A stretch of DNA of 64,000 nucleotides, from assembly GCA_037176725.1 (NCBI GenBank), contig JAZBRS010000050.1, forward strand, positions 12,046,001-12,110,000. The letters are read 5' to 3'. Made by a program: the position numbers and the translations under genes. Below, in pieces: positions 42,756-53,447 of this stretch; the stretch's first letter is position 1, and each line of letters starts with the position of its first letter. The notes below the pieces were generated by a model. It was given only the letters and a program-made list of their open reading frames with translations. It was not told the DNA's origin and made no database searches. The stretch is from Posidonia oceanica (taxonomy: Eukaryota > Streptophyta > Magnoliopsida > Alismatales > Posidoniaceae).

Positions 42756-43438
42756 AAGACACCCCATCTGACCGACGGAAGCAGAAGATTACTATTGGAG
42801 TGAGTTACTTATTCGACGGATGCGCCGAAAGTCGTAGCTCGTTGCTGCGATGCAAAGTGCAGGTGCAGATGGATGAGATGCAATGTATGCAATGCATGCC
42901 ACTGCAAATGCAATGCAAATGTTAGTGCAAAAGTTTGTACAGCTAAGAATGCTGATGTGGCACAAGATGATGATGATGTTGGACTAGTATGCAGTGCTAG
43001 AAAAGGAAAGTGCAAAGATGATGCAAAAGAAGAATGCTAAAAGAGAAACGCGATGTGGCGCAAAGACCCGACAAGCAGGCCAAACTTGTGCAACAAGGTG
43101 AGAAAGAAAAGTACAGCTTGTCCCCGCCCAGGGAGCAAGCTAGCAAAAAGGGTGCGAGCGGAGAGAGGCCGACTCTCCTATCGCAAGGGGATGCGGGACT
43201 TTGCCTTCCTGGGACAAAGTCGCGCGAAGAGGGTGATAAGGTGTCGGGCTTTTCGGCCGGATAGTTTACGGTCCTATCAACCGGAAGCGATAGTTTACGG
43301 ACCTATCAACTGGAAGCGATAGTTTACGGACCTATCAACCGGAAGCCGTTGTGAGTGATAGTTACTGGATATCGACCGTAAAACATGATTGTGCAGGACA
43401 GTTTACGGTCCTATCAACCGGGAGCGATAGTTTACGGG
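42756..43438 (-). repeat. 3' non-coding tail and hairpin array of F
   Basis: GCA-rich part (42840-43030), then GACTTTG 43197-43203 / CAAAGTC 43215-43221 (loop counterpart of 10911-10917), GATAAGG near 43234, and GATAG...CTATC hairpins (43260-43438) with the loop TTTACGG(A/T)C, the reverse complement of the A-array loop. A linker GATAGTTACTGGATATC near 43353 and arm-like flanks match the block design of A. E interrupts at 43439. Confidence 0.75.
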
Positions 43439-46400
43439 TGTTGACACCCCATCTTGGCAGGCTTGGACTTTGGAGCCCTCCTAGTGATTGCTAGACTCAA
43501 ACCCTAACCTAAACCCAAACCCTAATCCTCTTCTTTACCCTTCAAAACCAAGCAAACTTGACCTAAGCCTTTACCCCTCGCCCCAAACTCAAAACCTGAC
43601 CAATATTCATAGGAAAACCCACCAGCACCCACTTAGCAAACCTACCCAAGAACCTAGAAATTTCCAACCCAAGACCATTCCCAAAAACCCTAGAAAACCT
43701 AGGTGAAACTCCCCTTTTTCTACACCTTGAAACCCCTCTAAAACCTTCTCAGAATCAAACCAAAACTTCAGAGCCAGCTCCTCAAATCCTAGACTACCCA
43801 CTCTCCAACTTTCATCCCATTCCAAGACCTTTAAGACCTTCATTTGCCCTAATTATCCTTTTCTCTCTCCGAGATTATCATTTTCTCTCTCCTCTCTCTC
43901 TCTCCTGATTATCATCTCTCTTTTCATCCCCTTCTTGCCCTTTTTCCTGCCTAGTTGTGGGCCCTCTTTGTGCTTCTATCCCTTCTCTATCTTATTCCTA
44001 TTTTTACTGTATTTTTAGCTTTTTCCCTGAATTTTAAAAAATCATTTTCCTCCAACTCATCTCTTTCCCTTTTATTTCTCCCTTTTTCCATTTCCTTCCT
44101 CCTTCTCTTTTCCTTTTCTTTCTTTTGCTAAAATCCATAAAAAGCCCTAAAAATCTGTAAAACTCCAAAACATAAGAGAAACAAATCAGAACTCTAAGAA
44201 GAATAATTTAAAAACATTAAACAAACAATTAAAAACTTAAACCTAATTAAATCAAGCTAAAAAGAAAATCAAGCATGCAAACTAAAAAATGCAAAACAAA
44301 CCAAAAGAAAATACCGTAAAATCAAGGAAAAAAACTAAAACAAAATCAAAACCCACCAAAGGTAAAAACCCCATCAAGATAATTAAAAAGCAAACCTTAA
44401 AAAAAAAAGTAAGACAATTAAGAACACTAAGATAAACAATTAATGAAAGAAAAAGCCTAACCTAACAAACCTAAGAAAAAAACAACCTAAGGACTTAATT
44501 AAAAAGAAAATGAAGAACACATTAAAAAGACTTAAAAAACACTTAATCAGACAAGAGAAACCCAATTAAAAAACATCAAGAAAAATCAACAAATAAAAAT
44601 AAAAAACCTAATCCCAAAAGACTTAAGAAAAGAAAACCCTAAAAGACTAAAACTAAAAGCCCAAAACCCATTCCAATTAATATGAAAATAAATCCTAATT
44701 AATATCCTAAATGCTTAACAAGAAAAACACAATTTTGAAAACAATTTAAAAGATTTAACAAACACTTAATCAAATGGAAAACAAATTAAGAACAAAACAA
44801 AACCCTAAAACCCTAATCAAGCCCAAAACACACTAATTAACCCAAAACAGTCATTAAAAAAATCTAATTAAAATCCTAACCCACAACACAACCTTTCTAG
44901 TATTTTTACTTATTTTTAATTTATTTTTCCTAATTTTATTTCCTCACTTTTCCCTCTCTTTCTTCCTTCTTTCCCATTTTTCTTTCCCCTTTTCCCTTAC
45001 TGGGCCCGTCAGCCCGTTTCTCCCTTTCTTCCTTATTTCTTTTTTCTTTTTCCAGCCCACAACCCGTTTGCCCCTCCTCTTTCCCTCCTTCTCTTCTTCT
45101 TCTTCCTCTTCCATTTCTTCTTCTCCTCCTCTCACAACCAGAAACGACAGCCAACCCCACTCTTTTTTCAAACCTCCGCCTGACACCACCATGGACTCTC
45201 CTCCATCACCACCATGCCCTGTGGCCGAAGACCAACCCAGCAACCCCTCCCATGCTCTGCCAAAAATGGCAGAAACCCATTCCTTTGACCTTAGACCATT
45301 GAATTCAGTGGAGAGAAAAGAGATCAAAACCGATTTCTTTCCTTCTCAACCCGGAGATCTTTTGGACACTCTAAAAACACCAAGTCTCTAGCTCTCTCAC
45401 CCTTCGGCCAGAACCCAAAAAATACCTTGAACCCTTCCCAGAATCGACCTCCAAAGCCAACAGCAACCCAACACTTATCCCTCCACAATCGCCTTCACCA
45501 CAGCCCGCTACTTCCTCCCAAATTCCTCTCAGATATCCACCTGACCTCCACCTTTCCAAAGCACCCGACCATCAACCTCCTCTCCCACCACAGACCACAA
45601 GCTTCACAACAAACACCTAAGCCTCCTTCTGACCAGAAACCGACCCAACCTGCAAACTCCCTCCACACTCTCCAGAAACCCAAGCCAGCTATTCAAAACC
45701 ACTCTCCGAACCTCCAGCTACCTCCCGGAAGGCTCCATCCAGTCCGACGAGCAGCAACAACGTCCCCCCACCTCCAGTCACTTTGCTGAACCCACAAAAC
45801 TCCAGATCCTTCTCCGAACTCCTTAGCATCCACCTGACCGATCGAGAAGCACCGGAAGGACGCTCTGGGGCAGCTCCAACCTCCGCGAACGCCCGACGAT
45901 CACCGCAGCGACTGGACGAACGTCGCCGGCCAGCTCCGGAACTGCTGAGGTTGGGAGGACGTTCCAGACGCGGAGCCAGGTAATTCTTTACACCCTTAGC
46001 TCCCTTTTCTTCCCCTGCTGCTTCTCCACCCCTTAGAAGTAGGATTCCAGCCCTCCTGCTCCGTTGCTGCTCGCCGGTCCGGTCATCTTCTCCGGCGCAG
46101 TCCTCCGGCCTTCACGACGCTCCAGCCAGTGGAACGTGATCCTGGTGACTCCCTTAGCTCCGCACGGACGTCAGGAGGCTTCCCCGGTCTTCGGAATGCA
46201 GCTCCGCTGCGTCGAATGGCCGGACCAAGCCCCTGAGCCTCTGCAGAGCTCCGGCGAGCGCTCCGGCGTGTTCCAGGCCACGTCGTCCTCCGCCGATCGC
46301 CGCCCTGCCTCCGCCAGCTCTAGGAGCACCGCCCCCGCCGATCAGCGCATCTCCAGCTGCCCTGTGCTGGCAGCCGCAAGCTCTGGTAGCTCACTGCTAC

Positions 46401-47891
46401 AGTGCTCACGGTTGTCGGCCAACACTGTTCATTTATTTTCTCTTTAGTATAGTTTTCTTTGTGAATATTGCATGTTTAGCTTAAGTTCTCTTATTGTTGC
46501 GTTCTGATCCTTATATCATTTAAGCTGCTATGTTTTTGATTTAGAATCATGCTAAATTGCATTAAATATCTGTACTTTCCTGTATTTGCAATCCAGTCCG
46601 TTTACTGTGCTTTTCAGTTATAATAAATTTGATTTTAGCCCTTCTGTTTTCAATTTTTGCGTCTGAATCCTGCAGTAGATTATTTAATTTAAATGCCTGA
46701 AGTTTACCTTATCATATTGCATTCTGGACCCCTGTGATTTACTATTTTTGCATTCAAATCCCATGCACTGTAGTAACTTAGGTTCTGATTTTAATTTTTG
46801 GTTGATGCATTGCATATTTTACCTCCTGCTTTCTCATTTTTGCATATAGGTCCTGCAGTAGATTATTTAATTTAAATGCATGAACTTTGCCATATCATAT
46901 TGCATCCCAGATCCCTATTTTTTCTCATTTTTGCATTCTTATCCTTTGCACTGTAGAACTTAGGATTTATTTTCGTATTTTGCATACTGCATTGCATGTT
47001 TTACCTTCTGTTTTCTCATTTTTGCATATAGGTCCATTTAAATGCACAGTAGCCATTTTGCATGCATATTTAGCATATTACATTGCATTTTTCCCCCTGC
47101 ATCTTTTAAAAATTGCATGTCAGTCCGCAGACCATGATTTTAGTGCATATTTTGCATATTAAATTGCATTTTTGACCCTGCATGATTTGGAAATGACACA
47201 TAGGTCCTTTGCATCCTTATAAAATCATTTAAAATGCCTGTTTTGCCCTTAAAATTGCATTTTGGCTCCCATGTTTGCAAAATTGCATGTAGGCCCTCCA
47301 CTTGCATTCCCAGACTCCCCAGAACCCTGTTTTCTAGAAAAATTGCATTTTAGCCCCTGATGTTTTTAAAAATTGCTTTTTGCTTGCCATTTGCTTTCAA
47401 AACTCCCCTGATGTATACCCACCTTTAAATATTGTCTTTTTTAACCTGTCCTTTGCCAAATTGCCCTTTGTCTCCTCCTGTTTTCAAAACCCCTGTCTGT
47501 GGGCCCCAATCCTTTTCACAACTTTGCATTTAAACCCCTTTTCTTTTTTTAAAAATAGCATTTAAACTCCTGTTTTTCTGAAGATCATCCTTCTTGCCTT
47601 TTCTGCTTCTTGCATGCATTTGCATTCATTTAGTCTTGCATTTAGCATCCCTTTGCACACACCAAAGTTCCCTTAGCTCCCATTCACCTGGGAGGACCCA
47701 TTTGCACACCCCTAGGACCTCCTGAACACTTAGATCTGCTTTTCTCCCCTGTTTTGGCCCTCCTACCTTGAAGCTGCGATATCTTCCAATCCGGCCGTTG
47801 GATCTTCTCAAATAAGCTACCCAGACGACCACGGCGAAGCGCTCTTCAGCATGGACCCAGCAGACTTCAGATCAGGCTCCAGGATTTCCAG

Positions 47892-48548
47892 GTATGTCCT
47901 CCTGAACCCTTGCATTGCAGTCATTTGCATGCCATTTGCATTGTTTGCCTTGTTTTCGCCTTCTGTCTCTTTGAGCATGTAGAATAGGACCTCCTCTTCT
48001 TGTCTATCAACTCCGATCCCCGTTCCGCATTTCCCCAAGGGTTTTGTGTTGTGTTTTCCCTAGATTCACCACTTAATGCGACCTTCTTCCCCCTTTTCCA
48101 CGATCCGATCGCATCGCGAGCTTTGGGCAGCGTGCGAGACACATCGTGGAGCGGTTTTGCGGGAAACGGTCACAAAAAAGTGGTAATCCCTCTATTTGCT
48201 CGCTTCTCCCCTTTGTAGGTCTTCACACCTACTCTGTGTGGCCCTAAACAGCGTCTGTTCTCACATACGCGCTGTTTTACCTCTCCTTTAGCTTCTTCTG
48301 ATCCTTTTCCCTGCATTTGCATTCGCATGGCTTTTCCGAGGTTTTATTTCGCTGCTTTTGGCACCGTTTCACGTTCCCACCTTGCTTTTTCGCTCGTTTT
48401 GCGTGCCGATCTTGTCTTTTTGCACCGTTTCGCGTGCCGTTTTCATTTCTTGCCTCGTTTTGCGTGTTTTACGCCATTTTCTCTTGCATGTCGCCTGCAT
48501 TGCATGGTTTTCCCGTTGTTTTGCTTTTTCGCCTGCATTTGCATATAG
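47892..48548 (+). other. Candidate intron inside LTR of E
   Basis: Donor TTTCCAG|GTATG (47892), acceptor TTTGCATATAG|GGC (48548). Only about four 30-bp units (48360-48475), the shortest array of the six copies. Confidence 0.5.
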
Positions 48549-48998
48549 GGCTGTGATGCTTACTGCCTGGAGTTCTCACGAGCCAGGTTTCACCCGATTC
48601 GGAACACAGACAGCGTTGCTGAGCGCTTAGATTGCACGTTTACTTCCTTGCTTTGCATTCCACCACTTAGAGCACACCTTGAGCACTCATTCAGGCATTC
48701 ATTGGCATTTAGGCATTCAAACCTACATTTCCCTGCGTATGCGAGCGTAAGCCTAGAAAGACCGATTCTCGGGCGTGTCGGGGGTGCCTAACACCTTCCC
48801 CGCGCATAACAGGAGTCCTTGCCCAGTCTTTTGGCCCACAATGACCATATCGCCCTTATCCTAGGCTAGAGTCATCTCATTTGCATGTATTTGCATTTGT
48901 GTTCCTTTGCATTGCTTTGCTTTGCATTTCCTGCTTGGTTTTGCGTGTTAATCCACGCATTTCCCCCGATTTTCCTTGTCTTCCGTTAATAGACATGG

Positions 48999-49008
48999 TG
49001 GCGACTCT
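48999..49008 (+). other. PBS-like decamer inside LTR of E
   Basis: GTGGCGACTC, identical to 49122-49131 at the true PBS, 113 bp before the LTR end. After ten bases the two diverge (TGATTTG against CGCTGGG). Confidence 0.6.
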
Positions 49009-49122
49009 GATTTGTCTTATCTTCCCCTTTTTTCCTCTATTTTAAGTGTTTTCGAGTTGAGCCCTCCTCCTCGGATCATTCGCCGCTAATAGTAAGCCTG
49101 ATTCCGATTAGGATTACTACAG

Positions 49123-49140
49123 TGGCGACTCCGCTGGGGA
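49123..49140 (+). promoter_or_regulatory. Primer binding site of E
   Basis: TGGCGACTCCGCTGGGGA, one base after the LTR. The 3' terminal TGG fits the CCA end of a tRNA; tRNA-Arg is the likely primer by analogy with Ogre. Confidence 0.85.
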
Positions 49141-50421
49141 TGTCAGACTCTGGCTTTCGTTCCTGGCTTTTTCGCTCCCATGTTTTGCAGCCTTGTCTGC
49201 CTTTTGTGCCTTCTTTGCCTGTTTTGCTCGCTTTTTTGTGCAAACTCCTAGCGAGTCGCCTCATGGCTACTCTGCCTAGGTTTTGCACCGCCTTGGCCTC
49301 GGTTTGCGCTCTATTTTGCTTTGCTTTGCCTGCTGCGGCGCTCTTACTTGTTTGCCTGCTTGATTGCTTGCTTCTTGCTTGTTTGTTTGTTTCTCTGCTT
49401 CTACTCTTACCTGCTTTAATGCTTACTTGTCTTTATCTTCCTTCATCTTTATTTGCTTCTTGTTGCTTTATTTCCTGCACAATGCATGTCTACGTACTTG
49501 TTTGGCAACGATACATGCTTTTTGAGTGATGAGTGCTTCTTTTACACACTTGCTATGCCACTGCGCACGCACATGTCCTGCATATATGCCTTTTGACATG
49601 ATGAATGCTTTTTCTTCACTATCATGCTCACGAACACTCGCACATGCCATGCACTTGCCTTTTGCTGTGTTGTATGTTGTTTGCTTGCCATATTTGTTTG
49701 ATTTTCTTCCCTTTCGCACATGCCATGCCTAGGATAGTAGAGACTTGTCTGCTCTCCCCGTGGTTAACTAAAAATGGCAAGTAAAAAGAATTTCTAGGAG
49801 CAACTAGAGACTTCAAACAATCCTTCACCCCCTTTGGTTAATAAAATGTGCAAGATAAAAGACTCTAATCATTTGCATAAGCATCATATAGGGCATGCAT
49901 CTTCTCATCTGAGTCCACCTATTAGTCTGCGAAGGATAGTCCCGACTTCTTGTTCCACTGCTTTGGGCATGGCGCAAGTCAGTCGGTCTGTCCCCCCTTT
50001 TTGTCCAGGGGTCGTGTCGGTGTTAGTAGAGGGTACCACCCACGCCTCGGCGGGGTTGAGGCCACCAACGCACCATCCTGTCATTACCTGAGCTCTGGGC
50101 CAGGAGTTAGGCAGGGAACCCACTTTTCTGACCTGAGTCGGTGACCCGTACACCCAGGGATACCCGAAGTAGACCACCTGCTAAGAAACACTAGATAAGT
50201 TGAGGGGGGCATACTAGAAAGCATACATATCATTCATGCCATCTAACTTAACTCATTTGCATCTGTCTTTCAGTTTCTAATTTCTGTTTCCTTCTGTTTG
50301 TGTCAGCAGTGATCGGTAAGCGAGTTCCCCTTGCTGGAGCTTGAGTGCCAACCCTTTCTGACACCCCTGTTGCGACCTTGTTCGCGACCATTCTCCTTCT
50401 GAGCTATCCGCCTTTGCGACG
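49141..50421 (+). other. Leader of E
   Basis: 1.28 kb, pyrimidine-rich at first with TTGCTTGC runs. No conserved ORF. It contains a pyrimidine tract ending TGTGTCAG (50299-50306) and a donor-like GATCG|GTAAGC (50316), possible splice signals shortly before gag. A hydrophobic open frame from the PBS (49122-49529) is not conserved in B. Confidence 0.6.
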
Positions 50422-53400
50422 ATGGCTCCTATTAGGAATCGCCGTTTGCATACCCGTCGCAGCCCTGTTCTCACGCGCTCTAGGTCAGCAATGGCCCAGT
50501 ACGTCAGTGAGCCTCTCTTCACTCCTGTCATGGAGGGTGTTTCCATTCCGGCCCCTTCAGTTGCTCCTTCTGTCCCTTTTGTTCCCCCTCCGACGCCAGG
50601 GTTTCCTCCCCTGACGCCTCTAGGATCTCAGTATGTTCCCGGGCAGTGGCAAGCATCTCTCCCTCCGGATCCGGTCGCCGAGTCTATCTTGATGACCGTT
50701 ACTCGTGCTTCGGAGACGCCATTGCCCCCTCCGTCCCAGGGATACGTCGCCTTTGACATCCCTCCTACCGCTGCTGCGACCTTTACTGTAGAACCCTTTC
50801 CTCCCGGACAGTCTGTGTCCGTGCCATTTGCTTCTCAACCTTTGCCAGCACTACACTTCAGCGTCCCCGCTGTCGAGACGCCTGAGGCGCAGTACCAGCA
50901 CCTGATGGAGCTTGCCCAGAGACTGCAGGGCATGGCTCTATCGGTTCGTCCTCCCTGTGCTCCTGTCGTTCCTGAGGTTCCTTTGAGGCCAGTTCCTGCA
51001 TTTCATGCATCAACCTCTACACCTCCGCCTTGACCATCGTCTCAACTGCTCACAGTTCCGACGATGGGGGCTCGTTTACCGCCTCCTTCTGCACAACACG
51101 TAGCACAGCACCCTCCTCTCCCCCTGGTGGTCAGTCCTTTGGACCGGCTGGAGCCCAGTACCCCACTAGCTTGCTGTCTGGCACCCCGCCTGTACAGCAA
51201 CTGGTGCTCCGGCGTCCTACCCCTCCCACAGCACAGCATGGCATCTACTCTTCTCCTTTGCATCAAGCCCAGCATCCTGCATACATCCCTGCATACACAG
51301 TTCCCCAGCACGGATACGCCGGCCATCCCGTTGCTCCACCAGGCGACGCTATGGTAGATCCGGAGGAGCACTTAGGTGCGACCCATTCGGCGTATGTGCT
51401 CAATACCCCAGCTGATCCCTCTCCTGTGGCAGCAAATCCAGACCCCATCAACAACCGGATGGACGTCTTGGAGAAGGCACTACGACTAGTGCAGGGTAAT
51501 GAGCACCAGACCTACCAATTTCGGGACCTCTGTTGCTTTCCAGAGGCGGTACTCCCTCCGAAGTTCAAAATCCCGGACTTCGAGAAATACAATGGTAGGG
51601 GCTGCCCTGTGGCACACCTGAAGGCGTATTGCGGTGATCTCGCTCAGCTCCAGGCTGACGAGAGGTTGCTGATCCGCCTATTCCAGAAGAGCTTGACCGG
51701 GCCGGCACTCAAGTGGTTCACATCGCTTGATATGTCAGCCATCAAGACTTGGAACGACCTCAGTCAGGCATTCCTGGAACAGTACTCCTTCAACCTTGAT
51801 CTAGTCCCAAAGCGGGCGGACTTGATCGCAATCAAGCAGAATTCCAGCGAGCCGTTCGGGGAGTATGTCGGCCGTTGGCGCGTCCTTGCCTCCCAGGTTC
51901 GAGATAGACCCTCTGACGAGGAGTCTATTGAGATCGTCATTAAAGGGGCGCAGCCGTCTCTCGGAGCTCTGCTTAGCATCCAACCAGTCACTACTTTTGC
52001 AGCGCTCATCAGAGCTGGAGCGCGCGTGGAGAGTTCTCTGCGGAGTGGCAACTTCCCGGCTCTCTTTGCGTTCGCTAAGCAAGCCGCGATTAGCAGTAAC
52101 AGCGCCAACAGCAACGCCTTCAACAACAACAGCGGCAGCAACAACAACCGCCCGAAGAGGAAGGACTCGCCGAAAACCGCTGTTGCATTCATCGACTCTC
52201 CTGCTGTGCCTGTTCACTTGCCATCCTGGCCTGCCCTAGCTCAGATGGTGTATGCTCCTGCACCTAGGAATCCACCCACACCACAAATCACAACCACCGC
52301 TAGACCGGTCTACCCTGCCGCACCGGTTCAGCAAGGCTCATACCAGAGGCAAAGAAGGCCACCCATTGAGAAGCGGAAATTCGCCCCACTGGTGGAACCG
52401 CTCACGGTCATCTTGCCAAAGGTTGCATCACTCCTGAAGTTCCCGAAGGTTCGCCCGCCCCCAAATCCTTTGCCGCTTTGGTTTAAGGCGAACCTCTTCT
52501 GCAATTTCCATCGAAGCATCGGGCATTCGACGGACAATTGCTATTCCCTGCGGAACGCAATTCAGGACCTAATCGAATCGGGAACGATTGTGATTGACAC
52601 GCACGAGGCATCCACCCAAGCACACACACATGCATCTGCACATTCAGCTGTTCCTCCTCATTCTGGCATCATTCACCAACCCCTACCGGAGCACACTTAT
52701 TCGGCAGGGGCTGGAACCTCAGGTATTCACTCTGTCTTCCCTTCTGGGCCTACTGCCTCCATGGTAGACCCTTCTGATCTTATTTCTGATATTTCTAAGC
52801 CTTTCCCTGTTAATCTCTATCTTGTGGCAGTTGCCGGCTCCGAGTCGGGAGTTCACACGATCCGACCGCGTGCCAGGCCGGAGCGCCCCTTCGCGCCCCC
52901 CGCTGTGCTTCCTCAGGCTCAATCCTCTGTACACCTCCTAGCTAGGGCCCAGCCTAGATCCCCTGTCCACCTCTTAGGGCGACCTCTGCTAGGATCTCCT
53001 GTACACCTTCTAGGCAGACCTTAACCTGCCCCAGCCTTCCCACCCCAACAACCATACCCTCTAGGTAGACCTCAACACCCAGTAGGTCCCCCTGTAACCC
53101 CTCCTGTGCTCACAGCACGTGCTCCGGTGGTTATTGACTTAACCCTGGACACCCATCGCGTCCCTTATAGCTACGCCACAGAAATGTGTGTGGAAGTAAT
53201 GCGATCGGGGAGGGTCTACAGGCCCCCAGCACCGGCAATTAGGCCAAATCACCCTGAACCTGCTATGCCCCCACCCTCTAGCCAACCCATAGCAGACCCA
53301 ACCCCAAATCAATCCGTAGCAAGCCAAATCCCTGCCCAGCCAGTAGCGGCCCAGCTTCCTGCCACTACCCCCTTAGAGCTTGCCCAAACCACCCCTCCTG

Positions 53401-53447
53401 TTGCCAAAAAAAAACCAACCCAAGGCAGACATAACTGCCCAACTTAA
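50422..53447 (+). pseudogene. gag: gag of E, frameshifted
   Basis: Capsid-nucleocapsid precursor. ATG at 50422 in the context GACGATGGC opens a Pro-rich N-terminal region; that frame meets TGA at 51031-51033 and a frameshift lies between there and about 51230, after which the frame of 51230-53447 is used. Core gag domain about 51555-52035 (PKFKIPDFEKYNGRG to the LIRAGARVE segment), an Asn/Ser-rich linker, then a C-x2-H-x4-H-x4-C knuckle-like motif (CNFHRSIGHSTDNC, about 52499-52540) typical of Tat/Ogre gag. TAA at 53022-53024 probably replaces CAA. The C-terminal part has repeated LGRP motifs and Pro-rich sequence. Gag ends in an A9 run where the pro frame takes over. Confidence 0.85.

Larger units (their letters stand above)
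36711..43438 (-). mobile_element. Element F, 3' LTR and 3' internal tail
   Basis: On minus, F's internal tail (43438-42702) leads to a polypurine tract and a complete 3' LTR (42701-36711). It inserted in C's integrase (left flank CATAC 36706-36710) and is cut by E at 43438. The remainder of F should lie beyond the right edge of the window. Confidence 0.87.
43439..49121 (+). repeat. 5' LTR of element E (5683 bp)
   Basis: TGTTGACACCCC to GGATTACTACA, immediately followed by the PBS. Internal order as in the A LTR: C/A-rich, CT-rich (43860-44130), G-poor A-rich (44150-44900), CT-rich (44930-45180), GC-rich (45780-46400), T-rich with TTGCAT motifs (46440-47640), candidate intron (47892-48548), conserved end block (48740-48860). 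Confidence 0.93.

Noticed and set aside
49122..49529. Hydrophobic 135-residue frame starting in the PBS
   Set aside because: The homologous leader of B has a stop and shifted frames; no ATG at the start.
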